Shown here: piece by piece, positions 9,859 to 20,759 of the stretch | Numbering within the stretch: the first letter of the stretch is position 1 | Layout of the letters: each line of letters begins with the position of its first letter | Assembly: GCF_001676025.1 (NCBI RefSeq) | Contig: NZ_LZFW01000002.1 | Span: forward strand, 248,001 to 312,000 | Direction of reading: 5' to 3' | Source of the DNA: Vibrio sp. UCD-FRSSP16_30 | Lineage (GTDB): Bacteria > Pseudomonadota > Gammaproteobacteria > Enterobacterales > Vibrionaceae | Length of the DNA: 64,000 nt | The notes under the pieces: model-generated | What the model was told of the DNA's origin: nothing | What the model saw: the letters and a program-made list of their open reading frames with translations, nothing else | The model's database searches: none | Translations under genes and position numbers: made by a program

Positions 9859-10416
9859 ATGAGTGAAATGGTCGATTCTCTATATGGTCCAGTTTCAAAG
9901 TCTGTATTTGCAATAGCAAAAGAGATAAAGCTGCTTATCTGCGATGTGGATGGCGTGTTTTCTGATGGTCTGGTGTACATGGGTAATGATGGTGAAGAGC
10001 TTAAAACTTTTCATACCCGAGATGGCTACGGCGTAAAATCACTAATGAACGCTGGAATTGAAATTGCTATCGTCACTGGACGCCGTTCTCAAATTGTTGA
10101 AAACCGCATGCGCGCCCTTGGTATTACACTTATTTATCAAGGACAAGACGACAAAATAAAAGCTTATAACGACATTGCAAGCAAGCTGAATATTGCTCCT
10201 GAACATACTGGCTATATCGGTGATGATCTTATTGATTGGCCCGTAATGGAAAAAGTCGCTCTAAAAGTATGTGTTAATGATGGACACCCACTGTTGGTTC
10301 AACGAGCCAATTACGTGACCAAAATTAAAGGCGGACACGGCGCGGTACGTGAAGTTTCTGACCTTATTTTGCAAGCTCGGGGAGAAATTGAACAACACAA
10401 GGGTCTGAGTATATGA
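9859..10416 (+). CDS. kdsC: 3-deoxy-D-manno-octulosonate 8-phosphate phosphatase
   Basis: HAD-superfamily phosphatase that removes phosphate from Kdo-8-P. The nucleophile motif DVDGVFSDG is at 29-37 (Asp29, Asp31), VTGR supplies motif II, and GDDLIDWPVM is the Mg-binding motif. The 185-aa length, lacking a large cap domain, is typical of the tetrameric C0 HAD class. Its stop overlaps the lptC start (ATGA at 10413). Confidence 0.96.
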   Translation: MSEMVDSLYGPVSKSVFAIAKEIKLLICDVDGVFSDGLVYMGNDGEELKTFHTRDGYGVKSLMNAGIEIAIVTGRRSQIVENRMRALGITLIYQGQDDKIKAYNDIASKLNIAPEHTGYIGDDLIDWPVMEKVALKVCVNDGHPLLVQRANYVTKIKGGHGAVREVSDLILQARGEIEQHKGLSI

Positions 10417-10976
10417 CCGGTTCTCGAATTTTTCAGATAGTGCTAATCGGTATTGTATGTTTCTCCGGTTATTATCTACTGGTAAATCAAGAACAAGATG
10501 TGATTCAGGTTGCACCAAATGTTGAGCTGCCTATGTTCACAGGGCGACACGTCACCAATACCAACTATGACTTAGATGGCATTCGTAACTACAAAATCAG
10601 CTCATTGAAGCTTGACCATTATGCACAAAGCGGTGACACCTTATTTGATAACCTCATCATGTATGTGTATCGTGAAGGTACAACCGAAGAGTGGCAGGTC
10701 GTTTCAGATAAAGCGGTTTTAGATAAGAATAATCATCTAACGTTAATGGGAAATGTCATTGCGACCAATTTGCTACCTGACGCTAGCTTCGAAACATTAA
10801 CTACCAATAAAATGACCATTGAATTGGACAGTAAGAATTTTAATTCAGATGTCTTAGTTACCTTAAAAGGCCCACAGTTTGTCAATACAGGCCAAGCTAT
10901 GAAAGGTAATTTAGACGACAACACTGCTGTTCTATTTAATCATGTAAAAGGGATCTATGAAAAAGCTAAGCCTTAG
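10413..10976 (+). CDS. lptC: LPS export system protein LptC
   Basis: Bitopic inner-membrane protein that takes LPS from LptBFG and passes it to LptA. A single N-terminal membrane helix (about residues 5-22) precedes a periplasmic beta-jellyroll domain with the family pattern YDLDGIRNYKISS. It has 187 aa. It overlaps kdsC by four bases and lptA by 20, showing tight coupling. Confidence 0.93.
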   Translation: MTGSRIFQIVLIGIVCFSGYYLLVNQEQDVIQVAPNVELPMFTGRHVTNTNYDLDGIRNYKISSLKLDHYAQSGDTLFDNLIMYVYREGTTEEWQVVSDKAVLDKNNHLTLMGNVIATNLLPDASFETLTTNKMTIELDSKNFNSDVLVTLKGPQFVNTGQAMKGNLDDNTAVLFNHVKGIYEKAKP

Positions 10977-11454
10977 TCTTTTACTCGCAATACTACTATC
11001 TCCAGCTGCCTACGCACTCTCAACAGACTCAGAGCAGCCCGTCTATATTGACTCAGATAGTCAGCAGCTTGATATGAAGAGCAATAAAGTCACGTTCATT
11101 GGTGATGTTGTTATGCGCCAGGGCAGTATTCATGTTCAGGGTGATAAAGTGATTGTCTTTCGTAACCCAAAAGATGGTGCGATTGAAAAAATTGAAGCCT
11201 TTGGTGAGTTAGCTAAATTCTCGCAAAAAACCGATGATGGCAAAACTATCCATGGTCATGCTGAAGAACTTTATTACGACATGGCTGCCGATCAGCTAAC
11301 CATGATCAAGAAAGCTATGTTAGCGCAAGATGACAGTACGATTAATGGTGAGCGAATCAAATACCATATCACTACAGAGAAAATGGTAGCCGAAGGTGGT
11401 AAAGGCTCTCGAGTATCAACTGTATTGCAACCGCAACCTAAAGAGAATAAATAG
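10957..11454 (+). CDS. lptA: Periplasmic LPS bridge protein LptA
   Basis: Periplasmic protein forming the bridge that carries LPS from LptC to LptD. A signal peptide (about 1-20, ending in AYA before LSTD) precedes the OstA/LptA domain, including the typical [17 protein letters not shown]. Its ATG lies inside the end of lptC with an AAAAGGGA ribosome binding site. It has 165 aa, slightly shorter than E. coli LptA. Confidence 0.95.
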   Translation: MKKLSLSLLLAILLSPAAYALSTDSEQPVYIDSDSQQLDMKSNKVTFIGDVVMRQGSIHVQGDKVIVFRNPKDGAIEKIEAFGELAKFSQKTDDGKTIHGHAEELYYDMAADQLTMIKKAMLAQDDSTINGERIKYHITTEKMVAEGGKGSRVSTVLQPQPKENK

Positions 11455-11461
11455 TCTATCT

Positions 11462-12187
11462 ATGTCAACACTGAAAGCTGAACACCTAGCAAAAAGCTAC
11501 AAAAATCGCAAAGTGGTTGCAGATGTTAGCCTGCAAGTAGAGTCAGGACAGATTGTGGGTCTGCTTGGGCCAAACGGTGCTGGCAAAACCACTTCGTTCT
11601 ATATGATTGTCGGCTTAGTTGCGCGTGATGAAGGCCGAATCCTCATTGATGATGAAGATATCAGTATTCTGCCAATGCACAGCCGCTCTCGTATGGGGAT
11701 AGGCTACCTTCCTCAAGAAGCTTCTATCTTTAGAAAGCTATCGGTTGAAGATAATATCTACGCGGTATTACAAACGCGCAATGAAATATCTAAGCAAGAA
11801 AGAGATGAAAAACTCGAAGAGCTATTAGATGAATTTAATATTCAGCACATCCGTAAAAGTAACGGTATGGCACTTTCTGGTGGCGAACGTCGCCGTGTAG
11901 AAATTGCTCGTGCGCTAGCGGCAAATCCGCAATTTATTTTATTAGATGAACCGTTTGCCGGTGTTGATCCTATCTCTGTTATTGATATTAAAAAGATCAT
12001 TGAACACCTAAGAGATCGTGGTCTAGGCGTACTTATCACCGACCATAACGTAAGGGAAACCTTAGATGTATGTGAACGTGCATACATTGTTAGCCAAGGA
12101 CATCTCATTGCAGAAGGTACTCCTGAGCAAGTTCTGAGTAATGAACAAGTGAAGAAAGTTTACCTAGGTGAACAGTTCCGACTATAA
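11462..12187 (+). CDS. lptB: LPS export ABC transporter ATPase
   Basis: Cytoplasmic ATPase of LptB2FG, which extracts LPS from the inner membrane. Walker [10 protein letters not shown] is at 36-44, the signature is [15 protein letters not shown], Walker B ends ILLDEPFAG, and the switch is ITDHN. The ATG at 11462 gives 241 aa, exactly the E. coli length; upstream in-frame extension runs into lptA. lptF and lptG are not in the window, as expected. Confidence 0.97.
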   Translation: MSTLKAEHLAKSYKNRKVVADVSLQVESGQIVGLLGPNGAGKTTSFYMIVGLVARDEGRILIDDEDISILPMHSRSRMGIGYLPQEASIFRKLSVEDNIYAVLQTRNEISKQERDEKLEELLDEFNIQHIRKSNGMALSGGERRRVEIARALAANPQFILLDEPFAGVDPISVIDIKKIIEHLRDRGLGVLITDHNVRETLDVCERAYIVSQGHLIAEGTPEQVLSNEQVKKVYLGEQFRL

Positions 12188-12229
12188 ACAGTCCCGTCTA
12201 TACACAGTTCATTGAGGCGACTCAGTATT

Positions 12230-13681
12230 ATGAAAGCGGCATTACAACTCAAATTTGGTCAGCAACTCGCAATGACCCCCCAATTGCAGCAAGCAATACG
12301 ATTGCTGCAATTGTCCAGTATCGAGCTTCAGCAAGAGATCCAAGAAGCATTGGACTGTAATCCCTTGCTGCAAGTTGCCGAAGAAAATACTCAAGCAGAA
12401 GAAAAACCAGACTCTCCCCAAGAAACAAGCAAAGAAGAACCTATCGAACCCAGCGCTCAAGACAGTGCTGAACTCATGGCTGAGAACTCTATTGGGGATG
12501 ATCTTGCCGTTGATACTTCTTGGGAAGATGTTTATAGCTCTAATTCAGGTAATACTGGAGTGGCCCTTGATGATGAACTGCCAATTTATCAGGGCGAGAC
12601 TCAAACGAATCTCTATGACCACCTGTTATGGCAATTAGAGCTCACTCCATTTACTGAAACCGACCATGCGATTGCGATGGCTATTATTGATGCCATCGAC
12701 GACAAAGGTTTTCTTACCGTATCGACTGAAGAAATTACCGAAAGCTTGTCACTTGCTGATCTAGAAGAAGATGAAACGATTGCGGTACTAAAACGTATTC
12801 AGCAATTTGAACCTTTAGGTGTTGGCTCTCGTAATTTACAAGAATGCCTGTTGCTACAGTTATACGCCCTTCCCGATAGCACACCTCGTAAGCAACAAGC
12901 TTGTGAGATTCTAAAAAATCATATCGAACATTTAGCCAATCGCGACTACAAATTAATCGTGAAAGAAACTAAGCTCAAAGAAAGCGATTTGATTGAGATC
13001 TTACAGCTGATTCAACAATTAGACCCAAGACCTGGTAGTCAAATTGGTGACAGTGATATTGAATATGTCATACCGGATGTCAATGTCATCAAGGTAAATG
13101 GTAAGTGGACAGTATTTCTCAATAATACCGACACGCCAAAACTTGAAGTAAACCAACACTACGCCACCATTACTGGGGCAAATAGTGAAGATAATCAGTA
13201 TATTAAAGATCAGATCCAAGAAGCTAAGTGGCTAATTAAAAGCCTTGAGAACCGAAGTGATACATTGCTTAAAGTAGCAAAGTGTATTGTTGAAACTCAG
13301 CAGGAATTCTTTGAGAAGGGAGCTGAGGCAATGCAACCGATGATCCTAAATGATGTTGCACAAGCTATCGATATGCATGAATCAACTATATCACGCGTCA
13401 CAACTCAAAAATATATGCACACACCTCGTGGTATTTTTGAACTAAAATATTTCTTCTCAAGCCACGTCAGTAACAATGACGGGGAAGATAAATCTTCTAC
13501 TGCAATTCGTGCATTAATCAAGAAATTGGTAGCGGAAGAGAATAGCGCAAAACCGTTGAGTGATAACAAAATTGCTAACCTACTCGCTGAACAAGAGGTA
13601 AAAGTGGCAAGACGCACAGTGGCAAAATACCGAGAATCATTAGGTATCGCCCCCTCTAGTCAACGAAAACGCCTAGTTTAG
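12230..13681 (+). CDS. rpoN: RNA polymerase sigma-54 factor
   Basis: Sigma-54 recognises -24/-12 promoters and needs AAA+ activators; in vibrios it drives flagellar, nitrogen and quorum-sensing sRNA genes. Gln/Leu-rich region I (LKFGQQLAMTPQLQQAIRLL) is followed by an acidic region II (about 50-110), the core-binding domain, and the RpoN box ARRTVAKYRE near the C-terminus. I use the ATG at 12230 (483 aa, MKAALQLK), the conserved family start, rather than an in-frame TTG at 12212. It lies 42 bases after lptB and before hpf-ptsN-rapZ-npr. Confidence 0.97.
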   Translation: MKAALQLKFGQQLAMTPQLQQAIRLLQLSSIELQQEIQEALDCNPLLQVAEENTQAEEKPDSPQETSKEEPIEPSAQDSAELMAENSIGDDLAVDTSWEDVYSSNSGNTGVALDDELPIYQGETQTNLYDHLLWQLELTPFTETDHAIAMAIIDAIDDKGFLTVSTEEITESLSLADLEEDETIAVLKRIQQFEPLGVGSRNLQECLLLQLYALPDSTPRKQQACEILKNHIEHLANRDYKLIVKETKLKESDLIEILQLIQQLDPRPGSQIGDSDIEYVIPDVNVIKVNGKWTVFLNNTDTPKLEVNQHYATITGANSEDNQYIKDQIQEAKWLIKSLENRSDTLLKVAKCIVETQQEFFEKGAEAMQPMILNDVAQAIDMHESTISRVTTQKYMHTPRGIFELKYFFSSHVSNNDGEDKSSTAIRALIKKLVAEENSAKPLSDNKIANLLAEQEVKVARRTVAKYRESLGIAPSSQRKRLV

Positions 13682-13702
13682 GCATCAATAGAAGGAACGC
13701 TT

Positions 13703-13990
13703 ATGCAAATCAATATTACAGGTCACCATGTAGAACTTACTGATTCACTTCAAGAGTACGTTGATTCCAAGTTTCAAAAACTAGAGCGTTTCTTCGAGCA
13801 CATAAATAACGTTCAAGTTATTTTAAAGCTTGAAAAAGTAAACCATATAGCAGAGGCTACGCTACACGTAAGCCAGGGTGACATTCACGCCACCGCTGAA
13901 GAAGAAAACATGTATGCTGCTATTGATGCTTTAGTCGATAAACTAGTTCGTCAATTAACCAAGCATAAAGAGAAGTTAAGTAGTCACTAA
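13703..13990 (+). CDS. hpf: Short-form ribosome hibernation promoting factor
   Basis: Binds the 30S decoding region and promotes 100S dimers in stationary phase. The 95-aa length is the short HPF form, which in gammaproteobacteria works with RMF. The S30AE-fold start MQINITGHHVELTDSL and the EEENMYAAIDALVDKL segment are typical. A GAAGGAA ribosome binding site precedes the ATG, 21 bases after rpoN. Confidence 0.95.
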   Translation: MQINITGHHVELTDSLQEYVDSKFQKLERFFEHINNVQVILKLEKVNHIAEATLHVSQGDIHATAEEENMYAAIDALVDKLVRQLTKHKEKLSSH

Positions 13991-13992
13991 CT

Positions 13993-14460
13993 ATGCAAAT
14001 TAATCAAGTATTGTCTTTGGACTGCACCAAAAGTGCAGTCCATTGTACAAGTAAAAAGCGAGCTTTAGAGCTTATCAGTCAAATTGCAGCAACCCATACC
14101 GGTCATGATTCAACTGACTTGTTCGAATGTATGCTAGGCAGAGAGAAACTTGGAAGTACCGGCATTGGTAATGGCATCGCCATTCCTCACGCACGTATGA
14201 GTAACTCTGATCAAGCCATTGCAGTGTTGCTACAGTGCGATGAAGCGATTGAATTTGATGCTATCGATAATCGCCCTGTCGATTTACTGTTTGCTTTGCT
14301 TGTACCAGAAGACCAATGTAAAGAACATTTAAAAACCTTGTCTTGTATGGCTGAACGCCTCAATGACAAGAAAATCCTCAAAAAACTCCGTCATGCAACA
14401 TCTGATGAAGAGTTATTTGAGATAATGGTTGCTGAGTCTATTGAGTGTCCAAAGGAATAA
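13993..14460 (+). CDS. ptsN: PTS IIA-Ntr protein
   Basis: Terminal phosphoacceptor of the regulatory nitrogen PTS (PtsP-NPr-EIIANtr), which in enterics controls potassium uptake and nitrogen/carbon balance through protein contacts. The phosphorylated histidine is His66 in GIAIPHARM, with the family motif LGSTGIGNG just before. It has 155 aa and starts two bases after hpf. Its partner npr is two genes downstream. Confidence 0.95.
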   Translation: MQINQVLSLDCTKSAVHCTSKKRALELISQIAATHTGHDSTDLFECMLGREKLGSTGIGNGIAIPHARMSNSDQAIAVLLQCDEAIEFDAIDNRPVDLLFALLVPEDQCKEHLKTLSCMAERLNDKKILKKLRHATSDEELFEIMVAESIECPKE

Positions 14461-14464
14461 CACT

Positions 14465-15334
14465 ATGTCTGCACCACGCCAACTTGTTGTTGTAAGCGGT
14501 AATTCTGGCGGAGGCAAAAGTGTTGCTTTACGCGCCCTAGAAGATATTGGCTATTACTGTGTTGATAATCTGCCTGTTACGCTATTAAGTGCTTTTGTTG
14601 AAGGTTTAAGTGCAAAGCAGACCAAGGTTGCTGTCAGTATTGATATTCGCAACCTGCCAACCAACCCACATCAAGTGACGTCAGTGCTCTCAACTTTAGA
14701 TGATTCGGTGCAAGTCACTGTGCTTTATCTAGAAGCTAATGAAGAGACGCTCATTAAGCGCTATAGCGAAACACGAAGAATTCATCCCCTGTCATTGGTC
14801 AAAGATTCTCGCTCGCTACAACAAGCCATTATTGAAGAAAAGCACCTACTCTCGGCATTAAAAGAACAAGCCGATTTAGTCATCGACAGCAGTAAACTGT
14901 CTATTCATGAACTCAGTGAAATGGTGCGCAAGCGTATTTTAGGCCGTGATGGCCAAGAGTTAGTGATGGTCTTCCAGTCTTTTGGCTTTAAACACGGACT
15001 TCCGCCTGATGTCGATTATGTGTTTGATGTTCGCTTCTTACCTAATCCTCACTGGAATGCAGCCCTAAGACCGCTAACAGGGCTAGATAAACCGATTCAA
15101 GATTATCTGTATAGCTTTGATGATGTCGTGGAACTTAAAGAGCAAATTCAAGCATTTATTGAGCGTTGGTTACCGTCTTTAGAGAAAAATAATCGTAGTT
15201 ATCTTACTGTTGCGATCGGTTGTACCGGTGGCAAACATCGCTCTGTATTCCTAACTCAACAGATTGGTGAATACTTCCTTGCTCAAGGCCAGCAAGTGCT
15301 CATTCGTCATAATCAGTTAGAGAAAGAAAAGTGA
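14465..15334 (+). CDS. rapZ: RNase adapter protein RapZ
   Basis: GTP/ATP-binding protein that in E. coli delivers the GlmZ sRNA to RNase E and thus tunes GlmS and amino-sugar supply. Walker [10 protein letters not shown] is at about 11-19; the C-terminal domain has [10 protein letters not shown]. The ATG at 14465 (289 aa) is chosen over a frame beginning inside ptsN at 14429. It overlaps npr by four bases (GTGA). Confidence 0.95.
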   Translation: MSAPRQLVVVSGNSGGGKSVALRALEDIGYYCVDNLPVTLLSAFVEGLSAKQTKVAVSIDIRNLPTNPHQVTSVLSTLDDSVQVTVLYLEANEETLIKRYSETRRIHPLSLVKDSRSLQQAIIEEKHLLSALKEQADLVIDSSKLSIHELSEMVRKRILGRDGQELVMVFQSFGFKHGLPPDVDYVFDVRFLPNPHWNAALRPLTGLDKPIQDYLYSFDDVVELKEQIQAFIERWLPSLEKNNRSYLTVAIGCTGGKHRSVFLTQQIGEYFLAQGQQVLIRHNQLEKEK

Positions 15335-15603
15335 TCAAATCCCGTCGACTGCTCATTATTAATAAGCTTGGCTTACACGCACGAGCGGCCATAAAGCTAG
15401 TAGAGCTTGCGCAAAGCTTTGAGGCTAAAGTGACGGTTCACAATGAAGAAAGTAGCGCAGATGCTGACAGCGTAATGGCGCTACTGATGCTGGAGTCAGC
15501 ACAAGGCGAATACGTAACGGTCACCGCTAATGGTTCACAAGCGCCACAAGCCCTTGATGCAATATGTGCTCTCATTGAAGAAAAGTTTGAAGAAGATGAA
15601 TAA
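15331..15603 (+). CDS. npr: Phosphocarrier protein NPr
   Basis: HPr-like carrier of the nitrogen PTS that passes phosphate from PtsP to EIIANtr. The active-site His16 lies in LGLHARAA, and the HPr pattern [13 protein letters not shown] follows. It has 90 aa. The start is GTG, overlapping the rapZ stop. The 120-base gap to mgtE has no obvious strong terminator. Confidence 0.95.
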   Translation: MIKSRRLLIINKLGLHARAAIKLVELAQSFEAKVTVHNEESSADADSVMALLMLESAQGEYVTVTANGSQAPQALDAICALIEEKFEEDE

Positions 15604-15723
15604 TTTTCACTCACTCACCTGAAATATGGCTTTTAGCGCCAATAACTTATTAACCCCTTGAATAAAATAGTCTAATATCCTTTTATAAATTTATTCGGTG
15701 AATCAAACTAACGGAGGCAAATA

Positions 15724-17082
15724 ATGGCGGAACAGATCGAGTTTGATCAAGCCCACCAGACGCTTCAAGAAGTAAGTGATGCGCTGGATGTTGGCCGCTT
15801 TGTCTTCGTTCGTCGTCAGCTGCAAAGTATGGAGCCCGAGGATATTGCGCACCTACTTGAAGCTTCCCCACGCAAAAGCCGTGAAGTACTCTGGCAACTA
15901 ACTGACCCAGAAGATTACGGCGACATTCTTGATGAACTCAGTGAAGACGTAAAAGATAACCTCGTTGCTAAAATGGCTCCCGGTAAGCTTGCAGAAGCAA
16001 CCGAAGGCATGGATACCGATGATGTTGCTTACGTCCTTCGTAGCTTACCTGATAGTGTCTCAAAACAAGTTCTTAGCCAAATGGACGCCGCAGATCGACT
16101 GCGTGTGGAAACCGCTCTATCTTATCCAGAAGATACTGCTGGCGGAATAATGAATACCGATGTAACCACTATTCGTAGTGGTGTCGATATTGATGTGGTT
16201 CTTCGCTATTTGCGAATGAAAGGAGAGCTGCCAGAGACAACCGATACCTTGTATGTGATTGATAATAACGATCGCTTAATTGGTAATCTTTCCCTTACAA
16301 CGCTACTCACAACTCAACCCGATGTCCCTGTTATCGAAGTCATGGAAGATGCTGATGAAGCTATCTCTGTCGATCTTAGCGATACCGATGTCGCCAGTTT
16401 ATTTGAACGTCGAAACTGGGTTTCAGCACCTGTTGTTGACAAAAACCAACACCTAGTTGGGCGTATTACCATCGATGATGTGGTGGATATCATTCGTGAA
16501 GATGCCGAGCACTCAATGATGAGCTTAGCCGGTCTTGATGACGATGAAGATACCTTTGCGCCAGTAGTAAAATCGGCTCGCCGTCGTAGCATTTGGCTTG
16601 GGGTGAATGTACTTGCCGCTCTTGCAGCAGCCTCTGTATCCAATATGTTCGAAGCAACCTTAGAACAAATGGCCGCGATTGCCATCTTAATGACTATCGT
16701 ACCTTCAATGGGTGGCGTGGCAGGTAATCAGACCGTTGCTCTGGTTATTCGTGGATTGGCATTAGGTTATATCGGTGACAGTAACCGCAAAGAACTATTA
16801 ATGAAAGAAGCCGCGATTGGTTTCCTTAATGGCATATTATGGGCGCTAATTATCGGTGCGATTGTGGTGTTCTGGAAGCACGACTGGAAGCTTGGCCTCA
16901 TTATCTCAGCCGCCATGCTAACTAACCTATTTATAGCAGGTGTTGCCGGAGTAACTGTGCCTATTGTTCTTAAGAAAATGAACATCGATCCTGCTCTTGC
17001 GGGCGGAATGGCGTTAACAACCATTACCGATGTCGTTGGATTGTCAGTCTTCTTAGGTCTTGCTACCGTCTTTTTACTGTAG
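15724..17082 (+). CDS. mgtE: Magnesium transporter MgtE
   Basis: Mg2+-selective channel of the inner membrane, gated by cytoplasmic Mg2+. An N-terminal alpha-superhelical domain (about 1-130) and a CBS pair (about 135-255) are followed by five hydrophobic helices. These contain the pore-associated PSMGGVAGNQ motif and the final GGMALTTITDVVG with the conserved Asp of the ion path. It has 452 aa. A GGAGG ribosome binding site precedes the ATG. No riboswitch-like leader was recognised in the short upstream gap. Confidence 0.95.
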   Translation: MAEQIEFDQAHQTLQEVSDALDVGRFVFVRRQLQSMEPEDIAHLLEASPRKSREVLWQLTDPEDYGDILDELSEDVKDNLVAKMAPGKLAEATEGMDTDDVAYVLRSLPDSVSKQVLSQMDAADRLRVETALSYPEDTAGGIMNTDVTTIRSGVDIDVVLRYLRMKGELPETTDTLYVIDNNDRLIGNLSLTTLLTTQPDVPVIEVMEDADEAISVDLSDTDVASLFERRNWVSAPVVDKNQHLVGRITIDDVVDIIREDAEHSMMSLAGLDDDEDTFAPVVKSARRRSIWLGVNVLAALAAASVSNMFEATLEQMAAIAILMTIVPSMGGVAGNQTVALVIRGLALGYIGDSNRKELLMKEAAIGFLNGILWALIIGAIVVFWKHDWKLGLIISAAMLTNLFIAGVAGVTVPIVLKKMNIDPALAGGMALTTITDVVGLSVFLGLATVFLL

Positions 17083-17110
17083 GTTCTTACCTTCAATACC
17101 GACTAAAAAC

Positions 17111-17144
17111 AAAAAGGGTTCTGATTTTCATCAGAACCCTTTTT
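17111..17144. terminator. Bidirectional terminator between mgtE and pmbA
   Basis: A perfect 14-bp stem (17111-17124 with 17131-17144), loop TTTTCA, has A and T runs at its two ends, so it can stop transcription from both convergent genes. Confidence 0.93.
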
Positions 17145-17183
17145 AGTTATTTAATTTCAAGCAATAAACCTAAAGCCAATGGC

Positions 17184-18527
17184 CTACATGCCAGCAACTT
17201 TCATGGATTCAATCAGCATAGAGCCGGTTTGAATTTGTGAGCGAGTTTCTACATCACTACCCACTGCGACAATTCTTTGATACATCTCTTTCAAGTTACC
17301 CGCAATGGTTACTTCCGATACAGGGTATTGGATTACGCCATTTTCTACCCAAAAACCAGCCGCTCCGCGAGAGTAGTCACCAGTAACACCATTTACGCCC
17401 TGCCCCATCAACTCAGTCACAAGGAAGCCAGTATCAAGCTCTTTGAGCATTGCTTGGTAATCTTGACCTGTTGATTGCACAAACCAGTTATGGATACCAC
17501 CAGCATGCCCTGTAGGCGTCATTCCCAACTTGCGAGCGGAATAACTGGTTAATAGGTAAGTCGCCAGTTTGCCATCAGTAATGATGTCGTAATCTTTGGT
17601 TTGCACACCTTCACTATCAAATGGCGTTGAAGCTAAGCCACCTAGTAAATGTGGTTTCTCATTCACGTTAAACCACTCAGGTAGAATTTGCTTACCTAAA
17701 TGGTCCAATAAAAATGATGACTTACGGTAAAGGCTGCCACCACTAATTGCGCCAACTAAATGCCCCATCAGACCTGTTGCCACTTCGGCAGCAAACATTA
17801 CAGGGTATTCACCTGTCGCAATTTGTCTAGAGTCTAAACGTTGGATAGTGCGTTCAGCTGCATTGATACCGACTTGTTTTGCTGTCCAAAGATCTTCAGC
17901 GCGACGAGCAATGCTGTAACTATAATCTCGCTCCATTTCACCATTTGCACCAGTAGCAATCATGCTACAACTTACGCTATGACGGCTTGATGGATAACTG
18001 GCTAATACGCCGTGCGAGTTGCCGTAAACGCGAATGCCATAGTGCGTATCATAACTGGCACCATCACTTTGTTTGATCTTATCGCTATAAGCCAGAGCCG
18101 CTTCTTCTGCTTCAATTGCAATTTTGGCAATTTGATCAGGATCAGCTTCAAATGGGTGGAATAGATCGAGATCTTTCACCTCTTTAACCATTAACTCAGC
18201 TGGCGCTGGACCGGCGCAAGGATCTTCTGAAGTGTACTTAGCAATATCTAAAGCGGCAGCAACTGTCTGCGCAATCGCTTTTTCACTAAGATCAGATGTC
18301 GATGCACTTCCCTTTTTTTGACCTCGGTAAACTGTGATACCCAAAGCACCGTCGCTATTAAACTCGACGTTCTCTACTTCACACAGTCGAGTGGTTACAC
18401 TCAGGCCCGTAGATTTGTTGATTGCAACCTCTGCACCATCAGCTTGCGCCGAAGCTAAACTCAGAGCTTTTGCGACTGCTTCTTCTAATTCTACTTTTTG
18501 TTGGGAAATTTGTTGTCTAGCGTCCAT
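17184..18527 (-). CDS. pmbA: Metalloprotease-like protein PmbA/TldE
   Basis: Partner of TldD in a heterodimeric metalloprotease that matures microcin B17, degrades CcdA in E. coli and cleaves other unfolded peptides. The 447-aa form from the ATG at 18527 ([10 protein letters not shown]) matches E. coli PmbA in length and sequence ([27 protein letters not shown]). PmbA lacks the HExxxH zinc site found in TldD. The frame stays open to 18644 upstream, but that extension would cross the darP promoter region and has no family match. The ribosome binding site before 18527 is weak. Confidence 0.94.
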   Translation of the reverse strand: MDARQQISQQKVELEEAVAKALSLASAQADGAEVAINKSTGLSVTTRLCEVENVEFNSDGALGITVYRGQKKGSASTSDLSEKAIAQTVAAALDIAKYTSEDPCAGPAPAELMVKEVKDLDLFHPFEADPDQIAKIAIEAEEAALAYSDKIKQSDGASYDTHYGIRVYGNSHGVLASYPSSRHSVSCSMIATGANGEMERDYSYSIARRAEDLWTAKQVGINAAERTIQRLDSRQIATGEYPVMFAAEVATGLMGHLVGAISGGSLYRKSSFLLDHLGKQILPEWFNVNEKPHLLGGLASTPFDSEGVQTKDYDIITDGKLATYLLTSYSARKLGMTPTGHAGGIHNWFVQSTGQDYQAMLKELDTGFLVTELMGQGVNGVTGDYSRGAAGFWVENGVIQYPVSEVTIAGNLKEMYQRIVAVGSDVETRSQIQTGSMLIESMKVAGM

Positions 18528-18657
18528 AGTTAAATCAATTATTTGCGGGCAATACAGGTTAGAATACCAAGCTTTTCGCATTCTCCCCAATTTGTTTGTT
18601 AAAATAACCGACATAAAGTGAAATACGTATTCAGAATTGAACAACTAAGAGCAGATT

Positions 18658-19185
18658 ATGGCCAGAAAAAACCAGAAAGCCCCTTGGGATGAAGAAGAAG
18701 AAATCATTTGGGTTAGTAAAACCGAAATGAAACAAGACATGGAAGCCTTACAGAAACTAGGTGAAGAACTTGTCGCGCTAAAACCAGGTGTATTGGATAA
18801 GTTTCCACTACCAGAAAGCCTTGCCATATCCATTAAAGATGCCCAACGTTTTAAAAATGAAGCAAAACGTCGTCAGCTTCAATACATTGGCAAAGTAATG
18901 CGACAAATTGAAATAGAGCCAATTCAAGCGGCTTTAGATAAATATCACAACAAACACTCTCAAGCATCTGCTGAGTTACACAAGCTTGAATTGCTACGCG
19001 ATCGTGTTGTTGCAGAGGGTGATGCTGCTATCGAGGAAGTATTAAATCAATTTCCACAAGCAGACAGACAGCGTTTACGCCAATTAGCGCGCCAAGCAAA
19101 TAAAGAGAAAAAAGCCAGTAAGCCACCAAAAGCTTACCGTGAAATTTTCCAAGTTCTTAAAGGACTTAACGAAGAAGACGCATAA
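18658..19185 (+). CDS. darP: Ribosome-associated protein DarP (YjgA, DUF615)
   Basis: Late-stage 50S assembly factor in E. coli. The 175-aa highly charged helical protein has the family features: an acidic [16 protein letters not shown] start, [15 protein letters not shown], and RLRQLARQA followed by a Lys-rich tail. It is divergent from pmbA with a 130-base shared promoter region, a neighbourhood common in gammaproteobacteria. Confidence 0.93.
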   Translation: MARKNQKAPWDEEEEIIWVSKTEMKQDMEALQKLGEELVALKPGVLDKFPLPESLAISIKDAQRFKNEAKRRQLQYIGKVMRQIEIEPIQAALDKYHNKHSQASAELHKLELLRDRVVAEGDAAIEEVLNQFPQADRQRLRQLARQANKEKKASKPPKAYREIFQVLKGLNEEDA

Positions 19186-19210
19186 AGACGGTCATCGCCC
19201 TTATGTTTGA

Positions 19211-19248
19211 TTAACTCATCCTAAATATTAATATCTAGGATGAGTTAA
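19211..19248. terminator. 38-base palindrome between darP and tldD
   Basis: Perfect 13-base arms (19211-19223 and 19236-19248) flank a loop that is itself nearly all palindromic (ATATTAATAT, 19225-19234), so only one base pair of the whole element is mismatched. It lies between convergent genes and probably terminates transcription, though it is AT-rich and lacks a clean T tract. A second, weaker repeat (19289-19297 with 19303-19311) covers the tldD stop. Confidence 0.6.
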
Positions 19249-19306
19249 CTTTGTATTGGAGTCTGTTATTTAAATTATGTATGTCGTCAATAAGTCGAAC
19301 CGCGAC

Positions 19307-20752
19307 TTATTCAGTTCCACCAACCGTTATAGTGTCTAACTTCAATGTTGGTTGACCAACTCCAACAGGAACACTTTGACCGGCTTTACCACACACACCA
19401 ACACCCTTATCTATTTGCAGATCGTTACCGACCATAGATACCTGCTGCATGGCTTCGATTCCAGAACCGATGAGCGTTGCGCCTTTAACTGGACGAGTAA
19501 TTTTACCGTTTTCAATTAGGTACGCTTCTGATGTAGAGAATACGAACTTACCTGAAGTGATATCCACCTGACCACCAGCAAAACTTGGTGCGTATAGTCC
19601 CTTCTTCACGGTAGAGATGATTTCTTCTGGTGTATGTTCACCCGGCAACATATAAGTATTTGTCATGCGCGGCATAGGAAGATGTGCGAAAGATTCACGA
19701 CGACCATTACCCGTCGGTGCTACGCCCATTAAGCGAGCATTGAGTTTATCTTGCATGTAACCTTTTAATACGCCGTTTTCAATGAGCGTATTGTATTGTC
19801 CTTCAACACCTTCATCATCGATATTGAGTGAGCCACGACGGTCTTTCATAGTGCCATCATCAACGATAGTACAAAGACTTGAAGTTACTTTATCGCCGAC
19901 TTTTCCAGAAAAGACAGACGAATCTTTACGGTTAAAATCACCTTCTAAACCATGACCTACCGCTTCATGAAGTAACACTCCCGGCCAACCTGCGCCAAGA
20001 ACAACAGGCATAGCTCCAGCGGGCGCCGCTTCTGCTTCAAGGCTGACTAGAGCCAGACGAATAGCCTCATCGGCCATATTCATCGCGACGGTTTTGCTAC
20101 CATCCATAGCAAGAAAACGTTGATAATCATAACGACCACCACCACCAACAGAAGCACGTTCACGACGATCACCACGTTGAGCCAGTACGCTAATATTAAG
20201 ACGCACTAGCGGACGAATATCAGCGGCATACGTACCATCCGTTGCTGCCACAAGCACCTGCTCATAAACGCCACTTAAGCCTACGTTCACTTCACTGACT
20301 AACGGCTCTTTAGTGCGGATATACATATCGATCTCTTTTAAAAGATCAATTTTTTGTTGTTTCTCTAGGCTGTGCAGTGGATTAATACCTGCATAAATTT
20401 TATTAGAACTATGACGAGAAAAAGTCTGAACTGTGCCAGTTTGTCCTTGCTTAGCTATGCCGCGAGCTGCGATAGCACTTTGCTTTAGGCTATCAACTTG
20501 AATTTGATCTGAATAAGCAAAACCTGTTTTCTCACCACTGACCGCTCGAACACCAACACCACGATCAATATTAAAAGAGCCATCTTTAATGATGCTATCT
20601 TCTAGTACTAATGTTTCATGCCAGCTAGCTTGAAAATACACATCAGCATAATCCACATCACGGCTAGTAATTAAAGAAAGTGCGTTGTTTATATCCTGCT
20701 CATTCAATCCTGTCGGAGATAGCAGTTCTTGTTCTACTTGTTCAATAGTCAT
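19307..20752 (-). CDS. tldD: Metalloprotease TldD
   Basis: Catalytic subunit of the TldD/TldE peptidase. The zinc motif [11 protein letters not shown] starts at His262 (Glu263, His267). The 481-aa length equals that of E. coli TldD. The conserved C-terminal half contains [15 protein letters not shown] and [18 protein letters not shown]. It lies on the same strand as pmbA but separated by divergent darP, and follows the nitrilase-like gene by seven bases, so it is last of the yhdP-nitrilase-tldD series. Confidence 0.96.
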   Translation of the reverse strand: MTIEQVEQELLSPTGLNEQDINNALSLITSRDVDYADVYFQASWHETLVLEDSIIKDGSFNIDRGVGVRAVSGEKTGFAYSDQIQVDSLKQSAIAARGIAKQGQTGTVQTFSRHSSNKIYAGINPLHSLEKQQKIDLLKEIDMYIRTKEPLVSEVNVGLSGVYEQVLVAATDGTYAADIRPLVRLNISVLAQRGDRRERASVGGGGRYDYQRFLAMDGSKTVAMNMADEAIRLALVSLEAEAAPAGAMPVVLGAGWPGVLLHEAVGHGLEGDFNRKDSSVFSGKVGDKVTSSLCTIVDDGTMKDRRGSLNIDDEGVEGQYNTLIENGVLKGYMQDKLNARLMGVAPTGNGRRESFAHLPMPRMTNTYMLPGEHTPEEIISTVKKGLYAPSFAGGQVDITSGKFVFSTSEAYLIENGKITRPVKGATLIGSGIEAMQQVSMVGNDLQIDKGVGVCGKAGQSVPVGVGQPTLKLDTITVGGTE

Positions 20753-20759
20753 AATTTAC

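Noticed and set aside
15604..15723. Magnesium-sensing leader before mgtE
   Set aside because: The gap is short and no M-box-like pattern or stable hairpin is evident.
18528..18644. 39-codon N-terminal extension of pmbA
   Set aside because: It would consume the divergent pmbA/darP promoter region, and family members start at the internal Met.
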